Of a DNA stretch of 49,510 nt, positions 34,903 to 43,540 are shown one piece after another. Origin of the DNA: Rhodospirillales bacterium (GTDB lineage Bacteria; Pseudomonadota; Alphaproteobacteria; Reyranellales; Reyranellaceae); the NCBI GenBank assembly GCA_009377525.1, contig WHTW01000045.1, positions 1 to 49,510 of the forward strand, read 5' to 3'. Each line of letters begins with the position of its first letter. The stretch's first letter is position 1. Under the pieces are notes generated by a model. It had not been told where the DNA came from. It searched no databases and saw nothing but the letters and a program-made list of their open reading frames with translations. Both the position numbers and the translations under genes were made by a program.

Positions 34903-35750
34903 CAGTTCGGCGAGAACGACACGGTCGACGGAATCTCCAGGCCCTCGCGCTTCAGGGCGGCCTTCATGCGCGCCTCGTTATGGCCGAGCAGGATGTTCCA
35001 CTCCGCCCAGCGGTTGAGGAACTTCTGCCAGCGCTGGTCCTCCTCGAGGCGCAGGCCGATGTAGCCTGGCAGCGCGACGCGCGGCGTCGGATTGACGAAG
35101 TCGCCGAGGCCCGGGTTCTTGGACTTGGCGACCATCGAGTTCAGCACCGTCGTGGTGAAGGCGTCGGCGCGGCCCGACGACACGGCGAGCGCGATCTCCG
35201 CCGCCGACTTGAACTCCACGCGCGTCGCCTTGGGCGCCATCTTGCGCAGCAGGAGCTCGTCGGAGGTGCCGGTCATGACGGCGACCTTCACGCCCTCCTT
35301 GTTGTAGTCGGCCCATACCTTGCCGTGGAACTTCGGATTGTTCACGGTCACCCATTCGATCCAGTAGATCGGACCCGCGAAGTCGATGGCGGTCGAGCGC
35401 AGCGGCGTCGCCTGCAGGGCGAAGTTCATGTCGACCTTGCCGGCCTGCAGCGACAGCACGGCCTCGCCGAAGCCGCCGACCTCGACCGGCACGTACTTGA
35501 CCTTGAGCTCGTTGGCGATGTCCTTGCCCATGTCGACCATGGCGCCGACCCACTCGCCGCTCGCCTTGTCGCGCATGAAGTAGGGCGAATACTCGAACAC
35601 GCCCATGCGCACCTGGCCGGTGCGCTTGATCAGGTCCCAGGTCGATTCGTTCTTGGGCTGCGCGCGCGCCGGCACTGAAACAGCGGCGACAGTGGCGGCG
35701 GCAGCAGCAATGGCAGTCGCGGAAGCGACATCACGACGGCGGATCCCCAT
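34902..35750 (-). CDS. Amino-acid ABC transporter solute-binding protein
   Basis: A 282-residue periplasmic receptor of the SBP_bac_3 family. The Tat-like leader has RRRDVASATA and ends ARAQP. QVRMGVFEYSPYFMRDKASGEWVGAMVDM is split over the first strand and ligand loop, and GGFGEAVLSLQAGKVDMNF follows. The ATG at 35750 has AAGGA four bases upstream. It is the first gene of the transporter unit and its TGA overlaps the DadA-like ATG. Specificity for a D-amino acid or proline-like ligand is inferred from the neighbour. Confidence 0.93.
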   Translation of the reverse strand: MGIRRRDVASATAIAAAAATVAAVSVPARAQPKNESTWDLIKRTGQVRMGVFEYSPYFMRDKASGEWVGAMVDMGKDIANELKVKYVPVEVGGFGEAVLSLQAGKVDMNFALQATPLRSTAIDFAGPIYWIEWVTVNNPKFHGKVWADYNKEGVKVAVMTGTSDELLLRKMAPKATRVEFKSAAEIALAVSSGRADAFTTTVLNSMVAKSKNPGLGDFVNPTPRVALPGYIGLRLEEDQRWQKFLNRWAEWNILLGHNEARMKAALKREGLEIPSTVSFSPN

Positions 35751-35894
35751 ATTCCTTCTCCTCTCAGCCATTGTTCAACTTCTTGGACCGATCTTCGTCG
35801 GTTGGTATCCACGCTCGAGGAGGCGAAACGCGACAGAGTCTAGGTGTCGCGCTTCACACCCGTCAAGAACGCACGCAAATTGCGAGCCAATCGT

Positions 35895-37019
35895 CTATTT
35901 CAACGTCTCGACGGCATAGTGCTTCACGCGATCCTCGTCGACCTTGATGCCGAGGCCGGGTGTGCGCGGCACGATCACGCGTCCGTTCTCGATGGGAAAC
36001 GGCTCGGCCAGCACGTCGCGCTCGAGGAAGTACTTGGCCTGATAGAACTCGCAGCCCAGCGAGATGTTGGGCGTGGCCGCGATGACGTGCGTGCCCGCGA
36101 GGTGGGCAATGCCGGTTTCGAACATGTCGCCGCCGTAGCAGGCGATGCCGGCTGCTTCGCAGATCGCCGCCACCTTGCGGCCGGCCAGCATGCCGCCGTG
36201 CTTCATGATCTTGATGCTCACAAGATCGGCCATGCGCTGCGACGCCACGAGCAACGCGTCAGTCGGTGTGAACACGCTCTCGTCGGCCAGCACTGGCGTG
36301 TCGAGCGCGCGGGTGATCTCGGCCAGCGCGGCGCGATGATGGCCGGGCACCGGCTGCTCGATGAAGGTCGGCTTGAAGGCCTCGACGTCGCGCAACTGGC
36401 GGAGGGCGTCGTGCGTCACCATGCCCTGGTTATAGTCGATGCGCAGGTCGGCGTCGGCCGGCAGCTCCTTGCGGAAGCGCTCCATGCGCTCGAGGTCGGC
36501 GGCGTGGCCGGCGAATCCCGTCTTCATCTTGAACAGCCGCAAGCCCTCGCCGTAGAGACGCTTCACCATCTCCATGTCGCGATCGAAGTCCGGGTCGGCG
36601 ACGGAGAACGACAACGGGATGTCGTCGCGGCAGCGGCCGCCCAGAAGTTCGGCAACCGGCAGGCCCGACGCCTGGCCGACAATGTCGAACAGCGCCATCT
36701 CCATGGCGGCCTTGGCTTCGGGATGGCCGACCACGGCGTGGTCGGCGTCATGCATGAGCTGCTCGATGCGGAATGGATCGGCGCCGATCAGCAATGGCCG
36801 GAGATAGACGTGCAGTGCGGCAGCATTGGCCTCGATGGTGCCGGTGAACACGGCCCAGGGTGCGGCATCGCCCCAACCGGTGATGCCGGCATCGGTTTCG
36901 AGCTTCAGAATGGCGTTCTTCACCGAGCCTGCGACGTCGCCCGAGCCGTGGCGGCGCATCAGGCGCACCGGAATGTCGGTGATGTAGACCGTCGCCGCCG
37001 TGATCTTGATCTGCTTCAC
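35895..37019 (-). CDS. Enolase-superfamily enzyme (MR/MLE, muconate-cycloisomerase subgroup)
   Basis: A 374-residue TIM-barrel enzyme. The acid-base lysines are K164 and K166 (KMKTG), the metal ligands D195 (RIDYNQG), E221 (FIEQP) and D246/E247 (LADESV), and a second-side lysine is K270 or K273 (IKIMKHGG). This arrangement is that of the muconate-lactonising subgroup, which includes racemases, epimerases and dehydratases of amino-acid or sugar-acid substrates. Given the neighbouring amino-acid oxidase unit, an amino-acid or hydroxyproline-like racemase or dehydratase is possible. It is divergent from the HpcH/HpaI aldolase. Confidence 0.92.
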   Translation of the reverse strand: MKQIKITAATVYITDIPVRLMRRHGSGDVAGSVKNAILKLETDAGITGWGDAAPWAVFTGTIEANAAALHVYLRPLLIGADPFRIEQLMHDADHAVVGHPEAKAAMEMALFDIVGQASGLPVAELLGGRCRDDIPLSFSVADPDFDRDMEMVKRLYGEGLRLFKMKTGFAGHAADLERMERFRKELPADADLRIDYNQGMVTHDALRQLRDVEAFKPTFIEQPVPGHHRAALAEITRALDTPVLADESVFTPTDALLVASQRMADLVSIKIMKHGGMLAGRKVAAICEAAGIACYGGDMFETGIAHLAGTHVIAATPNISLGCEFYQAKYFLERDVLAEPFPIENGRVIVPRTPGLGIKVDEDRVKHYAVETLK

Positions 37020-37091
37020 GCGAACCCCCGCTTCCCGATCTCCAATCTATCGCGCACTATGCGTGCCAACCACAACGGGAACCGAACCATC

Positions 37092-37994
37092 ATGCGCCGC
37101 AATCTGCTCCGTGAACGACTGAACGCCGGCAAGCCGACCGTCGGCACGCACATCCTGTCGGCCTGGCCGACCCTGGTGGAGCTGATCGGCCATTCCAAGC
37201 AGTACGACTACGTCGAGTTCACCGCCGAGTACGCACCTTTCACCATGCACGATCTCGACAACCTCGGCCGCTCGTTCGAGCTCATGAACATGGCCGGCAT
37301 GATCAAGATCGAGCAGACGCAGTACACCCACCAGGCGATGCGGGCGATCGGCGCCGGCTTCCAGAGCGTGCTGTTCGCCGACATCCGCTCGGTCGAGGAT
37401 GCCAAGCTCGCCGTCGACGCCGTGCGCGCCGAGACCACGATGGTGCGCGGCGTACGCGGCCGCGGGCGGCTCGGCGTCGGCATGCGCCGCGACGTCGGCA
37501 CGGTGCGCGAGGGCGGCTCGCCCGCCTATGTCGACGCCCTGAACGAGGTCGTGATCGCCATCATGGTCGAGAAGAAGTCGTGCGTGGACGATCTCGACGC
37601 CATCCTGTCGGTGCCGGGCATCGACATGGTGCAGTTCGGCGCCTCGGACTTCTCCATGAGCATCGGCAAGACCGCGCAGTACAACCACCCCGACGTGCTG
37701 GCCGCCGAGACCAAGACCATCCAGACCGCGCTCAAGAAGGGCCTGCACCCGCGCGTCGAATTGCGCGACCCCAGCCAGGCGCAACGCTATCTCGAGATGG
37801 GCGTGAAGCATTTCTGCATCGGCTGGGATGTCCGCATCCTCGCAGACTGGTGGGATACCAAGGGCGCGGAGATGCGCAAGCTCCTGCGGACCAAGCCGAA
37901 GAAGGCGGCGGCGAAGCCGGAGCCAGTGCGCACGAAGGGGAAGGCGAACGGCAAGAGCAAGGGACGCACAGCGGCGCGCGGCAACTACGCCTAG
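37092..37994 (+). CDS. HpcH/HpaI aldolase family protein
   Basis: A 300-residue aldolase/citrate-lyase-type TIM barrel. GKPTVGTHILSAWPTLVELIG, YDYVEFTAEYAPF, IKIEQTQ and MVQFGASDFSMSIG are the family segments, with the metal-binding Glu and Asp. It probably cleaves a 2-oxo-3-deoxy acid to pyruvate or a related oxoacid. The last 35 residues are strongly basic (KPKKAAAKPEPVRTKGKANG) and unlike the family norm. Its TAG overlaps the remnant IPKGGLF tail on the other strand. A start at ATG 37059 is the alternative; neither has a strong ribosome site. Confidence 0.88.
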   Translation: MRRNLLRERLNAGKPTVGTHILSAWPTLVELIGHSKQYDYVEFTAEYAPFTMHDLDNLGRSFELMNMAGMIKIEQTQYTHQAMRAIGAGFQSVLFADIRSVEDAKLAVDAVRAETTMVRGVRGRGRLGVGMRRDVGTVREGGSPAYVDALNEVVIAIMVEKKSCVDDLDAILSVPGIDMVQFGASDFSMSIGKTAQYNHPDVLAAETKTIQTALKKGLHPRVELRDPSQAQRYLEMGVKHFCIGWDVRILADWWDTKGAEMRKLLRTKPKKAAAKPEPVRTKGKANGKSKGRTAARGNYA

Positions 37995-38065
37995 AACAGA
38001 CCACCTTTGGGGATGCCGCTGCCACGGCGGATCCGTCCGATTTCGTCCTGAGAGACCGGCGAAAC
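37991..38065 (-). pseudogene. Remnant IPKGGLF C-terminal tail
   Basis: Twenty-four minus-strand codons read VSPV then SQDEIGRIRRGSGIPKGGLF and a TAG, with a TAA directly upstream in frame. This is the C-terminus of a protein like the one at 39209, whose end is SQDEIERIRRGNGIPKGGLF. The body of the gene is gone. The remnant lies just past the lipoprotein gene at 38076 and overlaps the aldolase stop codon by three bases. Confidence 0.88.
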
Positions 38066-38075
38066 TTATCCGCAA

Positions 38076-38528
38076 TCAGCGCTCCTCGCCCAGGCTAACC
38101 ACCGATCCGCGGACCTTCATGATGCGAGCGCGATCAACCGTGGTGCATTCGACTGGCTTGAAAGTGCTGGGCAGGCCAGCATCGCCGGTTGTCAGGTACA
38201 GTTGATCTCGATGTGCATAGATCTTCTGCACGGTCACAGAGTCGCCAAAAACAAAGAACCAATTGCTTTCGCCAAAAATTCCGAAGTTCGCGTTCTCCAG
38301 AAGCGCGTTGACCCGGTCACGAAAGGGGCCATCGTTGCGGAGCTCGGTTTGATAGATGCCGGGGACGCATACCACCTCCACCGGCTTGTTGAGCACCCTG
38401 CTCAGGGGGACCGTTTGAAAGTCTCCGAGTTCCTTCAGCTTCTTCAAGTCGACTGTTTCCTGCGACTTGGAACAGCCGACAAACGCAGCTGCGATGAGAA
38501 GGCCGCAAAGCGCATTGAAGACACTCAT
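38076..38528 (-). CDS. Lipoprotein, candidate immunity protein (LipA)
   Basis: A 150-residue lipoprotein: the signal FNALCGLLIAAAFVGC ends in a lipobox cysteine. The mature part has VEVVCVPGIYQTELR and WFFVFGDSVTVQKIY, which correspond to EQVCLLTPYRDRLEE and ALVFVNGDKVSVQLL in the neighbouring lipoprotein at 38599, and both end GEER. They are clear paralogues. The ATG at 38528 has GGAG seven bases upstream. It lies in a cluster of IPKGGLF proteins. I infer an envelope-located protective partner, as for immunity lipoproteins of periplasm-acting toxins; no experimental family is recognised. Confidence 0.7.
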   Translation of the reverse strand: MSVFNALCGLLIAAAFVGCSKSQETVDLKKLKELGDFQTVPLSRVLNKPVEVVCVPGIYQTELRNDGPFRDRVNALLENANFGIFGESNWFFVFGDSVTVQKIYAHRDQLYLTTGDAGLPSTFKPVECTTVDRARIMKVRGSVVSLGEER

Positions 38529-38598
38529 CCTTCTGCTCCGAAAATCAACGTAGGCCACGGCACATGCACCGCGCTGCGCGCGACTTCGCCAAAGTGGC

Positions 38599-39096
38599 TC
38601 ATCGTTCTTCTCCGACGACCAGCCTGGGCCAGAGGGGATCAATCACCTTGGTCACGAGGACGCGATCAACGCTCGCACAGCCAAGCCTCTTGAGAATTCT
38701 TCCGGCACCTTCATGCCAGGCAACGATGTCGTGCCGCACTTCACTGAGAAGCTGCACGCTGACCTTGTCACCGTTGACAAACACCAGCGCGAAGCCACCG
38801 TCTTGCAACATGAGGTTCATCGCCTTCAGATGCGGGTTGACCTGATGGCTGAGAGGTTCCGTCTCTTCCAACCTGTCCCGATAGGGAGTGAGCAAGCAGA
38901 CTTGCTCCGCCGGTTCTCTGAGGAGCGCCCGCAAGCGAACGACTTCGCCGGATTTGATCCTGTCGAGATCCGTCGGGTCGATCACCTGCGGCTCTTTCTT
39001 CCTCCGGCAGCCACTAGCCAACGCGAGGGGAACGCTGCAGATGCCAACAAGAAGCCATCTGCGAGAGACCAAGGGATAGTCCGGCCCTTCATGCAT
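38599..39096 (-). CDS. Lipoprotein, paralogue of LipA (LipB)
   Basis: A 165-residue lipoprotein. The leader RRWLLVGICSVPLALASGC ends in a lipobox cysteine followed by RRKK. The mature chain aligns with LipA along its length (VCxxxxYxxxL, then N-L, then FVxGDxVSVQ, then ASVDRVLVTKV). It is 112 bases downstream of the DUF6973-type IPKGGLF protein and 70 bases upstream of LipA. The basic residues after the cysteine are unusual but do not bar outer-membrane sorting. Proposed to protect against the effector; inferred from arrangement only. Confidence 0.7.
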   Translation of the reverse strand: MHEGPDYPLVSRRWLLVGICSVPLALASGCRRKKEPQVIDPTDLDRIKSGEVVRLRALLREPAEQVCLLTPYRDRLEETEPLSHQVNPHLKAMNLMLQDGGFALVFVNGDKVSVQLLSEVRHDIVAWHEGAGRILKRLGCASVDRVLVTKVIDPLWPRLVVGEER

Positions 39097-39208
39097 CTTG
39101 CCGCTCTTCTATAAAGACACAACTTATGATTGTCTTCCTCTTCCTTAGTATCGAATAAAGAGCATCTCGGCTCAAGAGGGCGCGGAATCGCCGCTACGGC
39201 AACTGCGA

Positions 39209-39847
39209 CTAGAACAAGCCTCCCTTTGGGATGCCATTACCTCGGCGAATCCGCTCGATTTCGTCCTGGGATAGTGGATGATCCTCTGGAACCTGAATGT
39301 CAGCACGCCCACCAAGGTAAGGGCCATAGTATCGATGGGGATTGATGCCCAAGGTCGGACTGGATGGCCCTGTCGAGACTGCGGCTCCGAGTGGCGTCGG
39401 TACAGGGCGCTCATGGATGCGATTGCGATCGTAGTCATAAGGAGACGGCACCAGAGTCGGCCCTGTGTAGTAGCGCGCATCCTGGTCTAGATCGATGATC
39501 AGATCGCCCCGCTTCAAGGCATCATGTATGCGATCCGCGATTTCGTCATTGTCCGCGGCTCCCGCGGCAAGGCGACGCCCGACGGCATTGTTCCATCGAT
39601 CCATATGCTTGGCATAGCTTCGCTGGGGATGACTACGCGATAGATCGCCTCGAACCTCGTTCACATCGCCGAAGATATGCGCCGCCAAGCCTCCATACTC
39701 CCGGGCCATCGCGGCACTTGCGTATGCATGCCTGAACGCGTCCCAGTGCCCGTCCGTATCTGCGGTTTTTGGATAGAGTCCGTACAGACCGGCGTAGTAG
39801 TTCGCCTCGTCCAGGTACCGCCTAAACAGTGCATTGTAGTCACTCAT
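39209..39847 (-). CDS. DUF6973-like protein with IPKGGLF tail (effector-like)
   Basis: A 212-residue soluble protein without a signal peptide. Residues 34-95 carry HWDAFRHAYASAAMAREYGG, IFGDVNEVRG and MDRWNNAVGRRL, the pattern of DUF6973, a domain seen in secreted and toxin-like proteins; H40, D61, E64 and N87 are the likely functional residues. Residues 125-190 are Pro/Tyr-rich and unrelated to known domains. The end SQDEIERIRRGNGIPKGGLF recurs in two other places in the window. The ATG at 39847 has GAAGGA two bases ahead. A good sigma-70 promoter lies upstream. It is followed by two paralogous lipoproteins. I infer a secreted effector with the tail as the shared element. Confidence 0.75.
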   Translation of the reverse strand: MSDYNALFRRYLDEANYYAGLYGLYPKTADTDGHWDAFRHAYASAAMAREYGGLAAHIFGDVNEVRGDLSRSHPQRSYAKHMDRWNNAVGRRLAAGAADNDEIADRIHDALKRGDLIIDLDQDARYYTGPTLVPSPYDYDRNRIHERPVPTPLGAAVSTGPSSPTLGINPHRYYGPYLGGRADIQVPEDHPLSQDEIERIRRGNGIPKGGLF

Positions 39848-39979
39848 CGTCCTTCTCCAACCATCAGCGTTGGCGCAACAGAGCGTTGAAGCCCTTGACC
39901 GGCAAACTCGTCGACAATCGAAGCCCATCTGCCTGATCGGCTATCGATGTCTCCGAAATCTGCGCGTCGGCAGATGAGT

Positions 39980-40008
39980 ATAATAACTCAGGTTGCATAT
40001 GTTGTAAA
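39980..40008 (-). promoter_or_regulatory. Sigma-70 promoter of the 39.8 kb locus
   Basis: On the minus strand TTTACA (-35) and TATTAT (-10) are spaced by 17 bases, in an AT-rich patch unlike the surrounding DNA. Transcription would begin near 39972, about 125 bases before the ATG at 39847. Confidence 0.65.
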
Positions 40009-40131
40009 TAACTATGATTATATTCTCTAGACCTCTGTCAGCATTGCATGCATGTTTGTGAGGCCCACATCTTCACCACCGGTGATACAAGGCTGCTCTA
40101 CGCTGCCGACCGTCGGAGAGGTGCTTGAGGA

Positions 40132-42309
40132 ATGGATACGCAGACGGTCAGGAATGAAGTGACCGCGGCTTTGCCACCGGTCGCGCCGCCGCGGCCGTCG
40201 CGGCGCACACTGCATGGCACAACGCTGGTCGATGACTATGCCTGGCTGAAGGATGCGAACTGGCAGGAGGTGCTGCGCAACCCGGCCCTGCTCGATCCCG
40301 ACATCAGGGCGTATCTCGAGGCCGAGAACCGTCATACCGAGGCGTTTCTCGGGCCCCTGCAGGCACTGCAGAAGACGCTGGTCGCTGAGATGCGCGGACG
40401 CATCAAGGAAGACGATTCGAGCGTGCCGCAGCCGGATGGGCCGTTCGCCTATCTGTGGAAGTTCCGCGAAGGCGGCCAGCACGAATCGATCGGCCGCATG
40501 CCGCGCGACGGTGGCGATGCCCAGATCCTGCTCGACGGCGACGCCATGGCCAAGGGCCTGCCGTACTTCGATTTCGGCGGCACGCGCCATTCGCCGGACC
40601 ATCGGCTTGAAGCCTGGAGCGCCGACATCCGCGGCTCGGAGTTCTTCACCATTCGCGTGCGCGACTGGCAGACCGGCGCCGATCTGCCCGACGTCATCGA
40701 GCAGACCAGCGGCAGCGTGGTCTGGGGACTCGATTCGACCTTCTTCTACTACGTCCGGCTCGACGACAATCATCGGCCGCTGCACATCTATCGCCATCGC
40801 CTGGGCACGCCGCCGAGCGCCGACGTGCTGGTCTACGCCGAGCCGGACAACGGCTGGTTCGTGCGCGTCGACGAAAGCGCCTCGGGCCGCTTCTGCATCG
40901 TCACCACCGGCAACCAGGAGACCTCCGAACGCTGGCTGATCGACCTCAGCGACGCCGACGCCGTGCCGCGCCTCGTGGCGGCACGCGAGACCGGCGTGCG
41001 CTACAGCGTCTACGACCGCGACGATGAGCTCTTCATCCTGACCAACCAGGGCGACGCGATCGACTTTCGCATCGCCGTCGCCCCGCTGGCCACGCCCGAC
41101 CGCGGCAACTGGCGCGAGCTGATTGCGCACCGGCCCGGCATCTACATCATCAGCGTGTCGCTCCATGCCCGACATCTCGTGCGGCTGGAGCGCGAGAATG
41201 CGCTGGCCTCGATCGTGATCCGCGACTTGACCAACGGCAGCGAGCACGTCATCGCCTTCGAGGAAGCGGCCTACTCGCTCGATGTCGTCGAGGGCTTCGA
41301 GTACGACACCACGCGGCTGCGCTTCTCCTACTCGTCGATGACGACGCCGACCGAGATCTACGACTACGACATGGCGAGCCGGCAGCGAACCTTGCGCAAG
41401 CGCCAGGAGATCCCCTCGGGCCACGATCCGGCGAACTACGTCACCACGCGCATCATGGCGCCGAGCCGCGACGGCGCGCTGGTGCCGGTGTCCATCCTGC
41501 ATCGCCGCGGCGTGGCGCGCGACGGCAGCGCGCCCTTGCTGCTCTACGGTTACGGCTCCTACGGCATGGCGATGCCGGCCGCGTTCTCGGCCAACCGCCT
41601 GTCGCTGGTCGATCGCGGCTTCGTCTATGCCATCGCCCATGTGCGCGGCGGCTCGGACAAGGGCTGGGGCTGGTATCTCGACGGCAAGCGCGAGAAGAAG
41701 ACCAACACGTTCGACGATTTCGCCGCGGCCGCGCGCACGCTGATCAAGGAGCGATACACTTCGGCCGGGCGCATCGTCGGCCACGGCGGCAGCGCCGGGG
41801 GCATGCTGATGGGTGCCGTCGCCAACCGGGCGGGCGAGCTCTTCGCCGGCATCGTCTCGGAAGTCCCGTTCGTCGACGTGCTGACCACAATGCTCGACGA
41901 CACCCTGCCGCTGACACCGCCCGAATGGCCGGAGTGGGGCAATCCCATCACCGACGAGGCGGCCTTCCGCCACATCCTCTCCTATTCGCCCTACGACAAC
42001 GTGGCGGCCAAGGACTATCCGGCGATCCTGGCGATGGCGGGGCTGACCGATCCCCGTGTCACCTACTGGGAGCCGGCCAAATGGATCGCTCGGCTGCGCG
42101 CCACCATGACCGGCGGCGGCCCGGTCCTGCTGCGCACCAACATGGGCGCGGGCCATGGCGGCGCCGCCGGCCGCTTCGATCGCCTCGAGGAGGTGGCGAT
42201 CGCCTATGCCTTCGCGCTTTCCGTCACGAACACCGTCACTGGCACCGTCACTGGCACCGTCACTGGCACCGTCACTGGCACCGTCACTGGCACCGTCACA
42301 GACGCGTGA
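40132..42309 (+). CDS. S9 family peptidase (oligopeptidase B-like)
   Basis: A 725-residue serine peptidase of the prolyl oligopeptidase family. An N-terminal beta-propeller spans about residues 70-430. The hydrolase part has the nucleophile in GHGGSAGGMLMGAV, the Asp in AGLTDPRVTYWEPAKW and the His in MGAGHGGAAGR. Cytoplasmic, acting on short peptides. The catalytic domain ends at AIAYAFALS; the last residues are a (TGTV)n repeat coded by a 12-bp tandem array. No signal peptide. It stands alone between the IPKGGLF locus and the TRAP operon. Confidence 0.93.
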   Translation: MDTQTVRNEVTAALPPVAPPRPSRRTLHGTTLVDDYAWLKDANWQEVLRNPALLDPDIRAYLEAENRHTEAFLGPLQALQKTLVAEMRGRIKEDDSSVPQPDGPFAYLWKFREGGQHESIGRMPRDGGDAQILLDGDAMAKGLPYFDFGGTRHSPDHRLEAWSADIRGSEFFTIRVRDWQTGADLPDVIEQTSGSVVWGLDSTFFYYVRLDDNHRPLHIYRHRLGTPPSADVLVYAEPDNGWFVRVDESASGRFCIVTTGNQETSERWLIDLSDADAVPRLVAARETGVRYSVYDRDDELFILTNQGDAIDFRIAVAPLATPDRGNWRELIAHRPGIYIISVSLHARHLVRLERENALASIVIRDLTNGSEHVIAFEEAAYSLDVVEGFEYDTTRLRFSYSSMTTPTEIYDYDMASRQRTLRKRQEIPSGHDPANYVTTRIMAPSRDGALVPVSILHRRGVARDGSAPLLLYGYGSYGMAMPAAFSANRLSLVDRGFVYAIAHVRGGSDKGWGWYLDGKREKKTNTFDDFAAAARTLIKERYTSAGRIVGHGGSAGGMLMGAVANRAGELFAGIVSEVPFVDVLTTMLDDTLPLTPPEWPEWGNPITDEAAFRHILSYSPYDNVAAKDYPAILAMAGLTDPRVTYWEPAKWIARLRATMTGGGPVLLRTNMGAGHGGAAGRFDRLEEVAIAYAFALSVTNTVTGTVTGTVTGTVTGTVTGTVTDA
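42231..42300 (+). repeat. 12-bp tandem repeat at the 3' end of the peptidase gene
   Basis: CACCGTCACTGG is repeated five times without a change, followed by a partial sixth copy. It codes for a Thr-Gly-Thr-Val repeat at the extreme C-terminus. A twelve-base unit keeps frame, so copy number may differ between strains without harming the enzyme. Confidence 0.95.
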
Positions 42310-42384
42310 CCCGGCCGCGACAGGTCTGGACAGGGCTTCAACTGCCGGTTCATCCTTCCATCGGCTAATGGGAGGGAACCAACA

Positions 42385-43521
42385 ATGACCTATAATGCAA
42401 AAGCTGGGCGTAATACGCGTCGTAAGTTCCTTAAAGGTGCGGCCGTCGCCGGTGCCGCCGTCGCCACCCCCGCCGTCGTCCAGGCGCAGGGTCCGATCAG
42501 CATGCGCTGGCAGAGCACCTGGCCGTCGAAGGACATCTTCCACGAGTACGCGTTGGACTTCGCCAAGAAGATCAACGACATGACCGGCGGCGATCTCAAG
42601 ATCGAGGTGCTGCCCGCGGGCGCCGTCGTTCCCGCCTTCGGCCTGCTCGAGGCCGTGTCCAAGGGCACGCTCGACGGCGGCCACGGCGTGCTGGTCTATC
42701 ACTACGGCAAGCAGACGGCGCTGGCGCTGTGGGGCTCGGGACCGGGCTACGCCATGGATGCCAACATGCTGCTGGCCTGGCACAAGTACGGCGGCGGCAA
42801 GGAGCTCCTGGAGAAGCTCTACGCCTCGATCGGCGCCAACGTCGTGTCGTTCCCCTACGGGCCGATGCCGACCCAGCCGCTCGGCTGGTTCAAGAAGCCG
42901 GTCACCAAGGTCGAGGACCTGCGGGGCCTGAAGTTCCGCACCGTCGGCATCTCGATCGACGTCTTCCAGGGCATGGGCGCGGCGGTGAACGCCCTGCCCG
43001 GCGGCGAGATCGTGGCGGCCCTGGATCGCGGCCTGCTTGATGCGGCCGAGTTCAACAACGCCTCGTCGGACCGCATCCTGGGCTTCGCCGACGTCTCCAA
43101 GGTCTGCATGCTGCAGAGCTATCACCAGAACGCCGAGCAGTTCGAGATCATGTTCAACAAGGACAAGTTCAACGCCCTGCCCGATAAGATGAAGGCCATC
43201 ATCGCCAACGGCGTCGAGGCCGCCAGCCAGGACATGGCATGGAAGGCGATCGACCGCTACTCCAAGGACTATGTCGAGCTGCAGACCAAGGACAAGGTCA
43301 AGTTCTACAAGACACCCGATGCGGTGCTGAAGCGCCAGCTCGAGATCTACGACGACGTGGTCGCCAAGAAGTCGGCGGAGAACGCGATGTTCAAGGAGAT
43401 CGCCCAGTCGCAGATCGCCTTCGCCAAGCGCGCCACGCAGTGGGAGCAGGACACGGTGGTCAGCCGCAAGATGGTGTTCGACCACTACTTCGGCCCGCAG
43501 GCCAAGCCGGTCAGGCTCTAG
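42385..43521 (+). CDS. dctP: TRAP transporter solute-binding protein DctP
   Basis: A 378-residue periplasmic receptor. The twin-arginine leader is NTRRKFLKGAAVAGAA, ending VVQAQ. The mature part has ISMRWQSTWPSKDIFHEYA and GLKFRTVGISIDVFQGMGA, the carboxylate-binding signature with the conserved Arg. GGGAGGG lies 8 bases before the ATG. The subgroup resembles receptors for 2-oxoacid or sugar-acid ligands. It is the first gene of a dctPQM operon. Confidence 0.95.
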   Translation: MTYNAKAGRNTRRKFLKGAAVAGAAVATPAVVQAQGPISMRWQSTWPSKDIFHEYALDFAKKINDMTGGDLKIEVLPAGAVVPAFGLLEAVSKGTLDGGHGVLVYHYGKQTALALWGSGPGYAMDANMLLAWHKYGGGKELLEKLYASIGANVVSFPYGPMPTQPLGWFKKPVTKVEDLRGLKFRTVGISIDVFQGMGAAVNALPGGEIVAALDRGLLDAAEFNNASSDRILGFADVSKVCMLQSYHQNAEQFEIMFNKDKFNALPDKMKAIIANGVEAASQDMAWKAIDRYSKDYVELQTKDKVKFYKTPDAVLKRQLEIYDDVVAKKSAENAMFKEIAQSQIAFAKRATQWEQDTVVSRKMVFDHYFGPQAKPVRL

Positions 43522-43540
43522 GCCAGACGAAGCGAGAAAC

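Noticed and set aside
42231..42300. CRISPR-like array
   Set aside because: The repeats are contiguous 12-base units with no spacers and are in frame with the peptidase; this is a tandem repeat.
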